From Bacteroidota bacterium (lineage in GTDB: Bacteria; Bacteroidota; Bacteroidia; Bacteroidales; VadinHA17), in the NCBI GenBank assembly GCA_015222065.1, contig JADFUQ010000240.1, forward strand, positions 1 to 12,788: DNA of 12,788 nucleotides, given 5' to 3'. The notes under the pieces were generated by a model, which was not told the DNA's origin, did not search any database, and saw nothing but the letters and a program-made list of their open reading frames with translations. Shown in pieces: positions 1 to 6,929 of the stretch (positions are counted from its first letter, which is position 1; each line of letters begins with the position of its first letter). Made by a program: the position numbers and the translations under genes.

Positions 1-401
1 ATGCGATCTTCTTCTTTGTCTGGTCTGGTGAGTTCATGTTTCCGTATTACACCATTAAGATAATCATCAACAGAAGCTCCTCCGACAATACCATATTGTG
101 TTCTGCCATGCATTGTTTGGGCATATATATAAATATGTTCTTTACTATCCTGAACCAACCATCCCTTTTGTAAAAATTTACTATAGTTTTCTTTAGCCTT
201 ATTATAAACTATATTGCTATGTATATCCACATCCTGTTCAAAATCAATTTCAGGTTTTATAATATGAAGCAAGCTATATTCATTACCTATAGCTTCCTCT
301 CTCGCTTCCTGCGAATTTAAAACATCATAGGGACGGGAGGCTATTTTTTCAGCAATTTCTCTGGTTGGCCTGATTCCTTTAAATGGTCTTAATACTGCCA
401 T
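1..401 (-). CDS. DUF1015 family protein, N-terminal part (cut by window edge)
   Basis: The ATG at 401-399 opens a frame that runs off the window, giving about 133 residues. The N-terminus begins MAVLRPFKGIRP, followed by SRPYDVLN, NEYSLLHIIKPEID, YAQTMHGRTQYGIVGG and the end motif KHELTRPDKEEDR. I recognise this pattern (RPFKGIRP, RPYDV, H-E-x-TRPDKEEDR) as the DUF1015 family. No biochemical function is firmly established as far as I know. The gene lies 33 bp after the serA stop on the same strand, so it is probably cotranscribed. Linkage of serC, serA and DUF1015 recurs in Bacteroidetes from general knowledge, which hints at a role in serine or phosphoserine metabolism; that role is inference. 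The gap before the start is almost filled by a 7-bp repeat array. The normal protein is about 400 residues, so roughly two thirds is missing here. Confidence 0.88.
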   Translation of the reverse strand, partial: MAVLRPFKGIRPTREIAEKIASRPYDVLNSQEAREEAIGNEYSLLHIIKPEIDFEQDVDIHSNIVYNKAKENYSKFLQKGWLVQDSKEHIYIYAQTMHGRTQYGIVGGASVDDYLNGVIRKHELTRPDKEEDR

Positions 402-402
402 G

Positions 403-432
403 GTTAATTGGTTACTGGGTGCTGGGTGCTGA
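403..432. repeat. 7-bp tandem array filling the serA-DUF1015 gap
   Basis: GTTACTG (411-417) is followed by two copies of GGTGCTG (418-424, 425-431), a clear heptamer period. A looser related unit, GTTAATTG, precedes it at 403-410. The array takes up nearly all of the 33 bp between the serA stop codon and the DUF1015 start. It shares its first unit, GTTACTG, with the four-copy array at 2783-2810. Confidence 0.8.
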
Positions 433-434
433 CA

Positions 435-1355
435 TTAATTAACTTTATATGTAATATCGTCTTTTGTAAAAAAATTTATTATCTGATTTGCCGCTGCAAC
501 TCCTGCATTAATATTTGCTTCTTTTGTTTGAGCACCCATTTTTTTCGGAGTAAAGTAATATCTCCCATCATACTTTTGTTCAAATTCATCTTTACAATCA
601 GGAGCAACGTCAGCCAGATAATTAAAATCACTTCTCTCCTCCATAATTTTCAATAAAGAATCTTCATCAATCACCTCCTTACGGGCAGTGTTTACAATAG
701 TTGCTCCCATAGGCATTTGTTTCATAAGATCATAGTTAATAGATCCTTTTGTTTTTTCATTAGCCGGTATATGGAGAGAAATATACTGACATTTTCGATA
801 CAATTCCTCAGCAGAGTTAACTGGGATAACATTATCTTTCCGTATATCATCATTTTCAATATAGGGATCGAAAGCAAATATCTCCATGCCAAATCCTTTT
901 GCAATGTTGGTTACCAATTTCCCAACGTGACCATAAGCATGCATTCCAAGTTTTTTACCTTTTAGTTCGGTACCTGGCTTGCCATTAAACAGGTTACGTG
1001 CAAAATAGACCATCATTCCAAGTGCCAGTTCGGCCACTGCGTTAGAATTCTGTCCGGGTGTATTCATCACTACTACATTATTCGCTGTAGCTGCTTCAAG
1101 GTCAACATTATCATATCCGGCACCAGCCCTTACCACTATCTCAAGGTTTTCTGCAGCTCCTATTACTTCCTTTGTCACTTTATCTGAACGGATTATCAGG
1201 GCATTAGCTCCTTTTACAGCTTCAATAAGATTCTCCTGGCTTTCATATTTTTCAATCAACTGCATTTCATAACCTGCTTCATCACAAATCTTTTTTATAA
1301 GGGGTAATGTTTCAGGGGCAAATGGTTTTACAGTTGCTACTAATACTTTCTTCAT
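435..1355 (-). CDS. serA: D-3-phosphoglycerate dehydrogenase, short type without ACT domain
   Basis: This 306-residue D-2-hydroxyacid dehydrogenase should oxidise 3-phosphoglycerate to 3-phosphohydroxypyruvate with NAD in the cytoplasm, the first step of serine synthesis. Visible landmarks are IIRSDKVT (54-61), VVRAGAGYDNVD (74-85), NTPGQNSNAVAEL (98-110) and the dinucleotide fold around GKKLGMHAYGHVG (133-145), with Asp163 after the second strand favouring NAD. NTARKEVID (222-230) carries the expected catalytic Arg225. The usual TPH-x-G segment reads TPKKMGAQT (269-277), so Lys replaces the catalytic His. From memory this Lys form is normal for Bacteroidetes SerA. The usual DVFPxEP acid segment reads DVAPD (249-253). 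The protein ends after the substrate-binding half and lacks the C-terminal ACT domain, so serine feedback through that domain is not expected. It is downstream of serC, 308 bp away. Another 2-hydroxyacid dehydrogenase activity is possible, but the neighbours favour SerA. Confidence 0.92.
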   Translation of the reverse strand: MKKVLVATVKPFAPETLPLIKKICDEAGYEMQLIEKYESQENLIEAVKGANALIIRSDKVTKEVIGAAENLEIVVRAGAGYDNVDLEAATANNVVVMNTPGQNSNAVAELALGMMVYFARNLFNGKPGTELKGKKLGMHAYGHVGKLVTNIAKGFGMEIFAFDPYIENDDIRKDNVIPVNSAEELYRKCQYISLHIPANEKTKGSINYDLMKQMPMGATIVNTARKEVIDEDSLLKIMEERSDFNYLADVAPDCKDEFEQKYDGRYYFTPKKMGAQTKEANINAGVAAANQIINFFTKDDITYKVN

Positions 1356-1663
1356 TATTATATATTTAATTGTATCGGAACTTCAATGTTTATAGCTTGA
1401 TAATGGCTAATTTCATTATACTTTGAATTTAAGTCGGCAATCTTCAGTCAGCAGTCGGCAATCTGAAAACTGGGCTATTTATACTTCTCAGGATTTTGAA
1501 TCATGTGATTAAGTATGTGTTATAATTGTTTGATTGTTATTTACTTTCTTGTAGACTGCCGACTGTGGACTGCTGACTATTAACTAAATTATTTATAAAA
1601 CCTGAAAATTAAGGTTTTTTAATCAATTTGTGAAACTATGTTCTTTGTTTCTAATCATAGAAT
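1356..1663. other. 308-bp serC-serA intergenic region
   Basis: No open reading frame here looks like a gene, and no TAnnTTTG promoter element is apparent on the minus strand. The central part holds direct and inverted copies of an AGTCGGCAATCT / AGTCAGCAGTC family, annotated separately. The rest is plain AT-rich sequence. It is unusually long for a gap inside a cotranscribed serine operon. Confidence 0.6.
1432..1578. repeat. Imperfect inverted repeat with internal direct repeats
   Basis: AGTCGGCAATCT occurs twice in direct orientation (1432-1443 and 1453-1464, period 21). AGTCAGCAGTC at 1446-1456 has an exact 11-bp inverted partner, GACTGCTGACT, at 1568-1578. AGACTGCCGACT at 1553-1564 is the reverse complement of the 12-bp unit with one mismatch. 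The arms are about 90 bp apart, so the transcript between serC and serA could fold into a long imperfect stem. Confidence 0.75.
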
Positions 1664-2737
1664 TTATGCTTTATGGTTCTCGAATTCCTGCATAACTGCA
1701 ATGAGTGCTTCAACACTGTCTTTAGGTAAAGCATTATAAATTGAAGCTCTGAAACCACCTACCGAGCGGTGACCTTTAATTCCAACCATCCCTCTTTCGG
1801 TAGCAAACTCAAGAAATTCATTTTCAAGGGAAGTAAAATCTTTATTCATAACCCAGCAAACATTCATTATTGAACGATCCTGTTCGTTAGTAATAGTGGG
1901 AATAAACAACTTGTTTCTGCCAATTTCTTTATACAATAGCTCTGCTTTTTCCCGGTTCATCTTATTCATAACTTCTACACCACCCAGGTTCTTTATCCAT
2001 TTTAGTGTCTGCAGTGCTGCAAATATTGCTATGCAGGGGGGAGTATTAAACATTGATCCTTTTTCTATATGGGTTTTATAATCAAGCATAGTTGGTATAG
2101 TACGATTTACCTTTCCCAGGGCATCTTCCTTAACGATAACAAATGTGACACCAGAAGGAGCAAGGTTCTTTTGTGCACCACCATAAATAAGAACATATTT
2201 TGACACATCAATCATCCGGCTGAAAATATCTGAAGACATATCAGCAACCAAAGGGACTTCAACATCCATATCCTCCTTAATTTCAGTGCCATAAATAGTA
2301 TTATTTGTTGTGATATGAAGATAATCTGCATCAGAAGGAATTTTATAATTCTTTGGAATATATGAAAAGTTCTTATCATCAGAGGAGGCAACTTCAACCA
2401 TTTCTCCAAAATTTTTCGCTTCTTTCATAGCTTTTTTTGCCCAACTTCCGGTATTCAGGTAAGCAGCTTTTTTGTTCATCAGGTTCATAGGAACCATAGC
2501 GAATTGCAAACTGGCACCACCTCCAAGGAACAATACATGGTAACCTTCAGGAATATTGAGCATATCCCTGAATAGTGATATAGTTTCATCCATAACTGCT
2601 ACAAACTCCTTACTTCTGTGAGAGATTGACATGATTGATAATCCCGTACCATAAAAATCCTTAACTGCTTTAACAACCTGATCTTCGGTAAACTCAGGAA
2701 GTATTGAAGGGCCTGCATAAAAATTATGTTTTTTCAT
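1664..2737 (-). CDS. serC: Phosphoserine aminotransferase
   Basis: This 357-residue class V aminotransferase uses pyridoxal phosphate. It moves the amino group of glutamate to 3-phosphohydroxypyruvate to give O-phosphoserine, and also acts in pyridoxine synthesis in many bacteria. The N-terminal HNFYAGPSILP (4-14), SISHRSKEF (37-45) and LFLGGGASLQF (69-79) are diagnostic. VPLVADMSSDI (161-171) and YGGAQKNLAPSG (185-196) follow, with Lys190 as the lysine that holds the cofactor. The C-terminal GHRSVGGFRASIYNA completes the family pattern. The length is normal for the family and there is no sign of damage. The start at 2737 gives the expected N-terminus directly before the FYAGP motif. It lies between comB (119 bp upstream, with repeats in the gap) and serA, the next enzyme partner in the pathway. 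Confidence 0.97.
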   Translation of the reverse strand: MKKHNFYAGPSILPEFTEDQVVKAVKDFYGTGLSIMSISHRSKEFVAVMDETISLFRDMLNIPEGYHVLFLGGGASLQFAMVPMNLMNKKAAYLNTGSWAKKAMKEAKNFGEMVEVASSDDKNFSYIPKNYKIPSDADYLHITTNNTIYGTEIKEDMDVEVPLVADMSSDIFSRMIDVSKYVLIYGGAQKNLAPSGVTFVIVKEDALGKVNRTIPTMLDYKTHIEKGSMFNTPPCIAIFAALQTLKWIKNLGGVEVMNKMNREKAELLYKEIGRNKLFIPTITNEQDRSIMNVCWVMNKDFTSLENEFLEFATERGMVGIKGHRSVGGFRASIYNALPKDSVEALIAVMQEFENHKA

Positions 2738-2760
2738 ATTTGTTTTTTTTATATTAATTG

Positions 2761-2818
2761 TTTAAAACCTCTATTCCAAAGAGTTACTGGTTACTGGTTA
2801 CTGGTTACTAGTTTTAAA
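2761..2818. repeat. GTTACTG 7-bp array (four copies) framed by an 8-bp inverted repeat
   Basis: Four consecutive heptamers, GTTACTG x3 then GTTACTA, occupy 2783-2810. They are flanked by TTTAAAAC (2761-2768) and its exact reverse complement GTTTTAAA (2811-2818). Each flank also continues into AAACCTC (2765-2771 and 2816-2822). The array sits in the gap upstream of serC and shares its unit with the array at 411-417. Confidence 0.85.
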
Positions 2819-2840
2819 CCTCAAACTCTCCGCTTTGCCT

Positions 2841-2870
2841 ACTTACTACCTACTACTTACTTCTTACTCT
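2841..2870. repeat. TACTACTT-type degenerate array overlapping the comB 3' end
   Basis: A G-free run built of ACTTACTACC / TACTACTTAC / TTCTTACT units. It shares the 12-mer TTACTACCTACT (2843-2854) with a second copy at 8612-8623, about 5.8 kb away, so the family is dispersed. On the minus strand it encodes the last residues of ComB (ESKK) and its TAA stop at 2859-2857. Confidence 0.75.
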
Positions 2871-3594
2871 CTTCCCCTATTTCCACAAGGTATCCATCTT
2901 TCAAAACAGGAATAACATTTGCTGAATCCGGAGTGTGGCAGAACTCAATAACATCATCAAGACCTTTTTCCCTAAGGCGTGTTCTCTGAGCTGCCTTGTC
3001 TATGTATCCAGGGATATCCGGTTTTGCAAGTGACCATAAATCGAGAGATGCAATTGCAGAATCACATATCGAAGTGTAATTATCACTTGCCATCAGTTTT
3101 TCTGTTATTGCACCAGCCAGAACAGTATCTTCAAGATTGATTTTATTTTTCCATCCTGCACATAGGAGCAACACATCCCTTCCCTGCTTAACCAACCAAT
3201 TGCACAGACAGGACAAATTCAGGAAAGATCCAATTACCACCATGTGACAACTTTCTGCCATTTGAATAGCCTGAGTTCCATTGGTGGTACTATAAACAAT
3301 AGTTTTCCCCTTAACCCTTTCCTCTGTAAAATTAAACGGAGAATTGCCAAAATCTGCAAAATCCAGAACATACCCGTCCCGTTCAGCAGCAACAATAAAA
3401 CCTTTCTTTTTATACTCCCTTGCCTCATCAATTGTTTTCACAGGAATCAGTTTCTCCACCCCATTCTGAAACGCGTTACAAATTGCCGATGTAGCTCTCA
3501 AAGCATCAATTACCACAACAATAGCATTACTATTCTTATAGTATTGAAAAAGAGCGGGAGAAAAACAAACTTCTATTTTCTTCCTATTACGCAT
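2857..3594 (-). CDS. comB: 2-phosphosulfolactate phosphatase family protein (ComB)
   Basis: This 245-residue protein matches the ComB family: IDALRATSAI (29-38) near the N-terminus, AERDGYVLDFADFGNSP (70-86), YSTTNGTQAI (101-110), IGSFLN (121-126), LCAGWK (144-149) and LEDTVLAGA (154-162). ComB is a Mg-dependent phosphatase that turns 2-phosphosulfolactate into 3-sulfolactate. It is known from coenzyme M synthesis in archaea, but homologues are common in bacteria that make no coenzyme M. Its true substrate here is therefore uncertain. It starts 32 bp after the gcvT stop and precedes serC by 119 bp, so it is probably in the same operon. The last codons and the stop lie inside a short-period repeat array. 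Protein length is close to the family norm, so at most a few tail residues come from the repeat. Confidence 0.9.
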   Translation of the reverse strand: MRNRKKIEVCFSPALFQYYKNSNAIVVVIDALRATSAICNAFQNGVEKLIPVKTIDEAREYKKKGFIVAAERDGYVLDFADFGNSPFNFTEERVKGKTIVYSTTNGTQAIQMAESCHMVVIGSFLNLSCLCNWLVKQGRDVLLLCAGWKNKINLEDTVLAGAITEKLMASDNYTSICDSAIASLDLWSLAKPDIPGYIDKAAQRTRLREKGLDDVIEFCHTPDSANVIPVLKDGYLVEIGEESKK

Positions 3595-3604
3595 TTTCTC
3601 TTAT

Positions 3605-3626
3605 CAAATAATCGAAGCAAATAATC
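3605..3626. repeat. CAAATAATC direct repeat in the gcvT-comB gap
   Basis: CAAATAATC occurs at 3605-3613 and 3618-3626, separated by GAAG. The pair fills most of the 32-bp gap and touches the gcvT stop codon. With only two 9-bp copies in AT-rich DNA, chance is possible. Confidence 0.5.
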
Positions 3627-4730
3627 TTAGCCCTTGTATATTGGCAATTTCACAACTTTTGCTTTAAGTGATTTATTCCTTATCAGGATATTTATTTCAG
3701 TTCCCTCTTTCCAGAATCCTTTTTTGAGATAAGCCATGCCTATGCCTTTTCTCATCATAGGAGACATAGTTCCTGATGTAACTTCGCCAATCAAATCAGC
3801 ATTATTATCTGCAACTTTATAATGTTGCCGTGGGATACCCCGGTCAATCATCTCAAACCCTTTTAATCTTCTGGAAACACCTTTTTCTTTTTGTCTTAAT
3901 AACAGATCTTTATCAATAAAATTATTATTATCGGTAAATTTTGTTATCCAGCCCAAACCTGCTTCAATAGGTGATGTATTATCATCAATATCATTGCCGT
4001 ATAAGCAGTAGCCCATTTCAAGTCTAAGTGTATCTCTGGCGCCAAGACCAATTGGTTTAATTCCATATTCCTCTCCTGCCTTCATAACAGCTTCCCATAA
4101 TTCAGAAGAATATTTATTTGGAATATATATTTCACAACCTCCGGCACCTGTATAACCTGTGGTTGAAAAAATCACATTTTTTATGCCCGCAAAATTCACT
4201 TCAGCGAAGGTATAGAATTTCATTTCTTCAACCGGGTAATCGGTTAATTTCTGCATTGCTTTCAATGCAAGGGGGCCCTGGATAGCCAGCTGTGCAATAT
4301 CATCTGAAGCGTTCAAGATATCCTGCCCTGGTACAAGTCCGGCTTTAGCAGCATTTTCCACACACCAGTTCCAATCCTTTTCAATATTTGCAGCATTTAC
4401 TACCATCAGGTATTTTTCGTTACTAAACCGGTAAACCAGAAGGTCATCAATAATTCCTCCGTTACCATTGGGAAAACATGAATACTGAACTTGCCCATCA
4501 GAAAGTTTAGAAACATCATTTGAAGTAATATGCTGAACAAACCTGTATGACTTTGGACCAATAACCCAAAATTCACCCATATGCGTAACATCGAATACCC
4601 CAAGTTTTTCACGCACAATAATATGTTCATTAGTAATTCCACTATATTCAACCGGCATATTATAACCTGCAAATGGGACAATCTTCGCACCCAGCTTCTC
4701 ATGGTACTTAATAAATGGGGTTTCTTTCAT
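3627..4730 (-). CDS. gcvT: Glycine cleavage system T protein (aminomethyltransferase)
   Basis: This 367-residue protein is the tetrahydrofolate-dependent T subunit of the glycine cleavage system. It releases ammonia from the aminomethyl group carried on lipoyl-H protein and makes 5,10-methylene-tetrahydrofolate. Diagnostic segments are FAGYNMPVEY (20-29), FDVTHMGEF (46-54), GIIDDLLVYR (92-101; the catalytic Asp is among 95/96), the GYTGAGGCEIYIP segment, and LGARDTLRLEMGYCLYGND followed by EAGLGWITKF. The C-terminal GEVTSGTMSPMMRKGIGMAY is typical, and length is normal. H and P proteins are not in the window. It is the first gene of the comB-serC-serA run, with a TAnnTTTG element about 35 bp upstream of its start. 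The grouping with serine enzymes fits glycine-serine-C1 exchange. Confidence 0.97.
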   Translation of the reverse strand: MKETPFIKYHEKLGAKIVPFAGYNMPVEYSGITNEHIIVREKLGVFDVTHMGEFWVIGPKSYRFVQHITSNDVSKLSDGQVQYSCFPNGNGGIIDDLLVYRFSNEKYLMVVNAANIEKDWNWCVENAAKAGLVPGQDILNASDDIAQLAIQGPLALKAMQKLTDYPVEEMKFYTFAEVNFAGIKNVIFSTTGYTGAGGCEIYIPNKYSSELWEAVMKAGEEYGIKPIGLGARDTLRLEMGYCLYGNDIDDNTSPIEAGLGWITKFTDNNNFIDKDLLLRQKEKGVSRRLKGFEMIDRGIPRQHYKVADNNADLIGEVTSGTMSPMMRKGIGMAYLKKGFWKEGTEINILIRNKSLKAKVVKLPIYKG

Positions 4731-4764
4731 TTTATTTAATCGATTAATAGTAAATAATTGTTCG

Positions 4765-4772
4765 CAAAAGTA
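4765..4772 (-). promoter_or_regulatory. Candidate Bacteroidetes -7 promoter element for gcvT operon
   Basis: On the minus strand this reads TACTTTTG, a match to the Bacteroidetes TAnnTTTG -7 consensus, about 35 bp before the gcvT start. The expected TTTG -33 box is weak: only GTTTAC/TTTA-like sequence lies near 4796-4801. None of the gaps before comB, serC, serA or DUF1015 has an equal match, which supports one promoter for the run. Confidence 0.5.
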
Positions 4773-4807
4773 AGAAAAATAGGATGATCAATAAGGTAAA
4801 CAGACAT

Positions 4808-4865
4808 CTTTTGCAACAAGGATAAAATGCCGCAATTTTTGCGGGAAACCAAAGATTTGCAAAAG
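4808..4865 (-). terminator. Nested hairpin after the PorE-like gene, possible terminator
   Basis: CCGCAA (4830-4835) and TTGCGG (4839-4844) form a 6-bp stem with a TTT loop. It is enclosed by a second exact 9-bp pair, CTTTTGCAA (4808-4816) and TTGCAAAAG (4857-4865), spaced 13 and 12 bp from the inner stem. It sits just past the stop of the upstream minus-strand gene, where a terminator is expected. The tract following the inner stem on the minus strand (CATTTTATCC) is only moderately U-rich, so terminator function is uncertain. Confidence 0.45.
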
Positions 4866-4886
4866 CATCAGTAAAAACTACCGGTA

Positions 4887-6929
4887 TTATTTGCTAAGTA
4901 TCTTAAACTCAACTCTTCTGTTTTGAGCCCTTCCTTCTTCAGTATCGTTACTGGCAACAGGCTGTGAGGAAGCATAACCTGCATATTCGAGCCTGGCAGG
5001 ATCTATCCCCAAACCAACCAGATAATCGACCACTGTTTTAGCTCTTTGCTCAGACAATTTCTGGTTATATGCATATGAACCAATATTATCTGAATGGCCT
5101 GAAATCTCTATTCGCAGTCCCGGGTTTGTACTCATAAGTTTAAGTATCCTACCCAGTTCAATATATGAATCAGATGTAAGTACAGCTTTACTAAATTCGA
5201 AGAAAATATTCTTTAGGATAACCTTTTCACCAACTTCAATAGGTTTAAGAAGAAAATTACGGAAAAATTCATTCGATCCTAAATCTTCTTCAACTTCCAG
5301 AATATCGAGATAAACAAGGTAACCCTGGGCTGTAATTTCAATCCCATAATCTTTCTTTTCGCCAAGCTTAACAGAATAGAAACCATCACTACGATCAGAA
5401 ATAGTTGTAGCCACCACCTGGTTAATATCCATATCAATTACCTCAAGTTTTGCCACAACAGGAGACGAATCCTTACTATTTAATACTGAACCTCTTACAA
5501 TAAATTTGGGTTCAGTTTCTTTTATTTTTACAACAACAGTATCAATAACAGGTTCGGGTTCCTCTTTAATTATTTCCGGTTCAGGAGGTGGCAAATAGGT
5601 TATTTTATAAATATCCATATATCCATATCCATCCTGCCTGACAGATGAGAGATATGAAACAGCAGTATCCCTGGTAGGTATATAAAATAAATCATCATAA
5701 GGTGAATTTATAGGAAAACCCAGATTCACAGGTTCCGACCAGTTACCTTTTTCATCCATTGTTGTTTTAAAAATATCATAACCGCCCATACTATTATGCC
5801 CGGTGGAACTAAAGTACAATGTATTTCCAATTGAGTCAATAAAAACACCCTCTTCATCATAGGTTGTATTAACAGTTGCGCTCAAATTTACCGGTTCTCC
5901 CCATTTATCATTTGGCCCTTTCCGGATAAAAAAGATATCAGTACCTCCTATTGATTCTTTCTTGTCTGAACTTACAAAAACTGCTTTACTCCCATCTTCA
6001 TTAAAATTGAGGGTTGTTTCCCTTGAAGATGAAGAATTAAACTTTCCGGAAAATCTTTTAGGAGATGTCCATTTATCCTTTATAGCTTCGCTCACATAAA
6101 AATCTCCTTTTCTTTTAACACCTCTGTATAAAAAAAGATTTTGCGCATCGGGAGAAATAGAAAGAACCGCATCATTATATTTACTGTTAACCGTTTTCCC
6201 AAGATTTTGAGCCAAACCCCAATTGTTATCTTCATAATAGCTTACATAAATATCTTCATTGAATTTGTTATCAAAATAATTTCTGTCAGGTCTTGCATAG
6301 AATGGTCGTCTTGATGTAAAATACATCCTTTTTTCATTTTTCGAGATAACTGAATTATAATCATCCTGTTTAGAGTTTATGTTATTACCAATATTTGTAA
6401 TCTCTACACGCAGGGTATCTTTAATCAATTCAATTCCATTTCGACACTCCTGCATCCGTCGTTCAATATCAAAATCCATTTTATTCTTTTCCTTTTCTGT
6501 AAGCGCTCCCATGTAAATCTGATATTCTTTAATTGCTTTATCAAACTGATAATTATATTGATATGCTCTTCCAAGCAACAGATGAATATCCGGAGCAATA
6601 TTATTATCAAACTCAAATGCTTTCTGAAAATAACCAAGAGCATCTCCTTGTTTATCAGAATAAAGACAACACACACCTATATTATAGTTTAATGCAGGAT
6701 TATAACGATTATACTGAAGTGCAAATTGATACTCTAATATAGCTTCGGGGAAAGTTCCCTTTCCGGCCTTGAAATACTTATCTCCCATTTTCAGATGGGT
6801 CCATGCTGATTGTAATCCGGGTTCATCAATATCAAAATCGGAAATTTTAATTTTAAGCTTTTCCTGAGCTGAAGCACACAAAACAAATACCAGGAAAATA
6901 ATTGTGAAAAAAGACATTTTTTGTTTCAT
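4887..6929 (-). CDS. TPR / PD40 beta-propeller / CRD / OmpA-C envelope protein, PorE-like
   Basis: This 680-residue protein has a signal peptide, with hydrophobic residues 6-18 and a likely signal peptidase I cut at ASA-Q (19-22). Cys18 is preceded by FVL, a poor lipobox. TPR-type helices span about 40-165 (YNPALNYNIGVCCLY, PDIHLLLGRAYQ). A PD40-like beta-propeller covers about 185-445, with repeats such as KRMYFTSRRP, NLFLYRG, KAVFVSSD, NTLYFSSTG and GGYDIFKT. A PPPEPEIIKEEPEP linker (447-460) leads to a carboxypeptidase-regulatory-like fold (about 475-560). The last part (about 570-680) is an OmpA C-terminal peptidoglycan-binding domain with SGHSDNIG (Asp614) and LSEQRAKTV (Arg629). This domain order matches PorE (PG1058) of the Porphyromonas type IX secretion system. 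Bacteroidetes have several paralogues, so PorE orthology is inference. It probably tethers an outer-membrane assembly to the cell wall. It is followed by the nested hairpin. Confidence 0.88.
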   Translation of the reverse strand: MKQKMSFFTIIFLVFVLCASAQEKLKIKISDFDIDEPGLQSAWTHLKMGDKYFKAGKGTFPEAILEYQFALQYNRYNPALNYNIGVCCLYSDKQGDALGYFQKAFEFDNNIAPDIHLLLGRAYQYNYQFDKAIKEYQIYMGALTEKEKNKMDFDIERRMQECRNGIELIKDTLRVEITNIGNNINSKQDDYNSVISKNEKRMYFTSRRPFYARPDRNYFDNKFNEDIYVSYYEDNNWGLAQNLGKTVNSKYNDAVLSISPDAQNLFLYRGVKRKGDFYVSEAIKDKWTSPKRFSGKFNSSSSRETTLNFNEDGSKAVFVSSDKKESIGGTDIFFIRKGPNDKWGEPVNLSATVNTTYDEEGVFIDSIGNTLYFSSTGHNSMGGYDIFKTTMDEKGNWSEPVNLGFPINSPYDDLFYIPTRDTAVSYLSSVRQDGYGYMDIYKITYLPPPEPEIIKEEPEPVIDTVVVKIKETEPKFIVRGSVLNSKDSSPVVAKLEVIDMDINQVVATTISDRSDGFYSVKLGEKKDYGIEITAQGYLVYLDILEVEEDLGSNEFFRNFLLKPIEVGEKVILKNIFFEFSKAVLTSDSYIELGRILKLMSTNPGLRIEISGHSDNIGSYAYNQKLSEQRAKTVVDYLVGLGIDPARLEYAGYASSQPVASNDTEEGRAQNRRVEFKILSK

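Noticed and set aside
408..965. Plus-strand open frames opposite serA
   Set aside because: Antisense shadows of a clearly coding, well-conserved gene, with Cys/Phe/Ile-rich nonsense composition.
3244..3624. 126-codon plus-strand frame opposite comB
   Set aside because: Antisense to a recognised ComB protein; no motif or plausible leader supports it.
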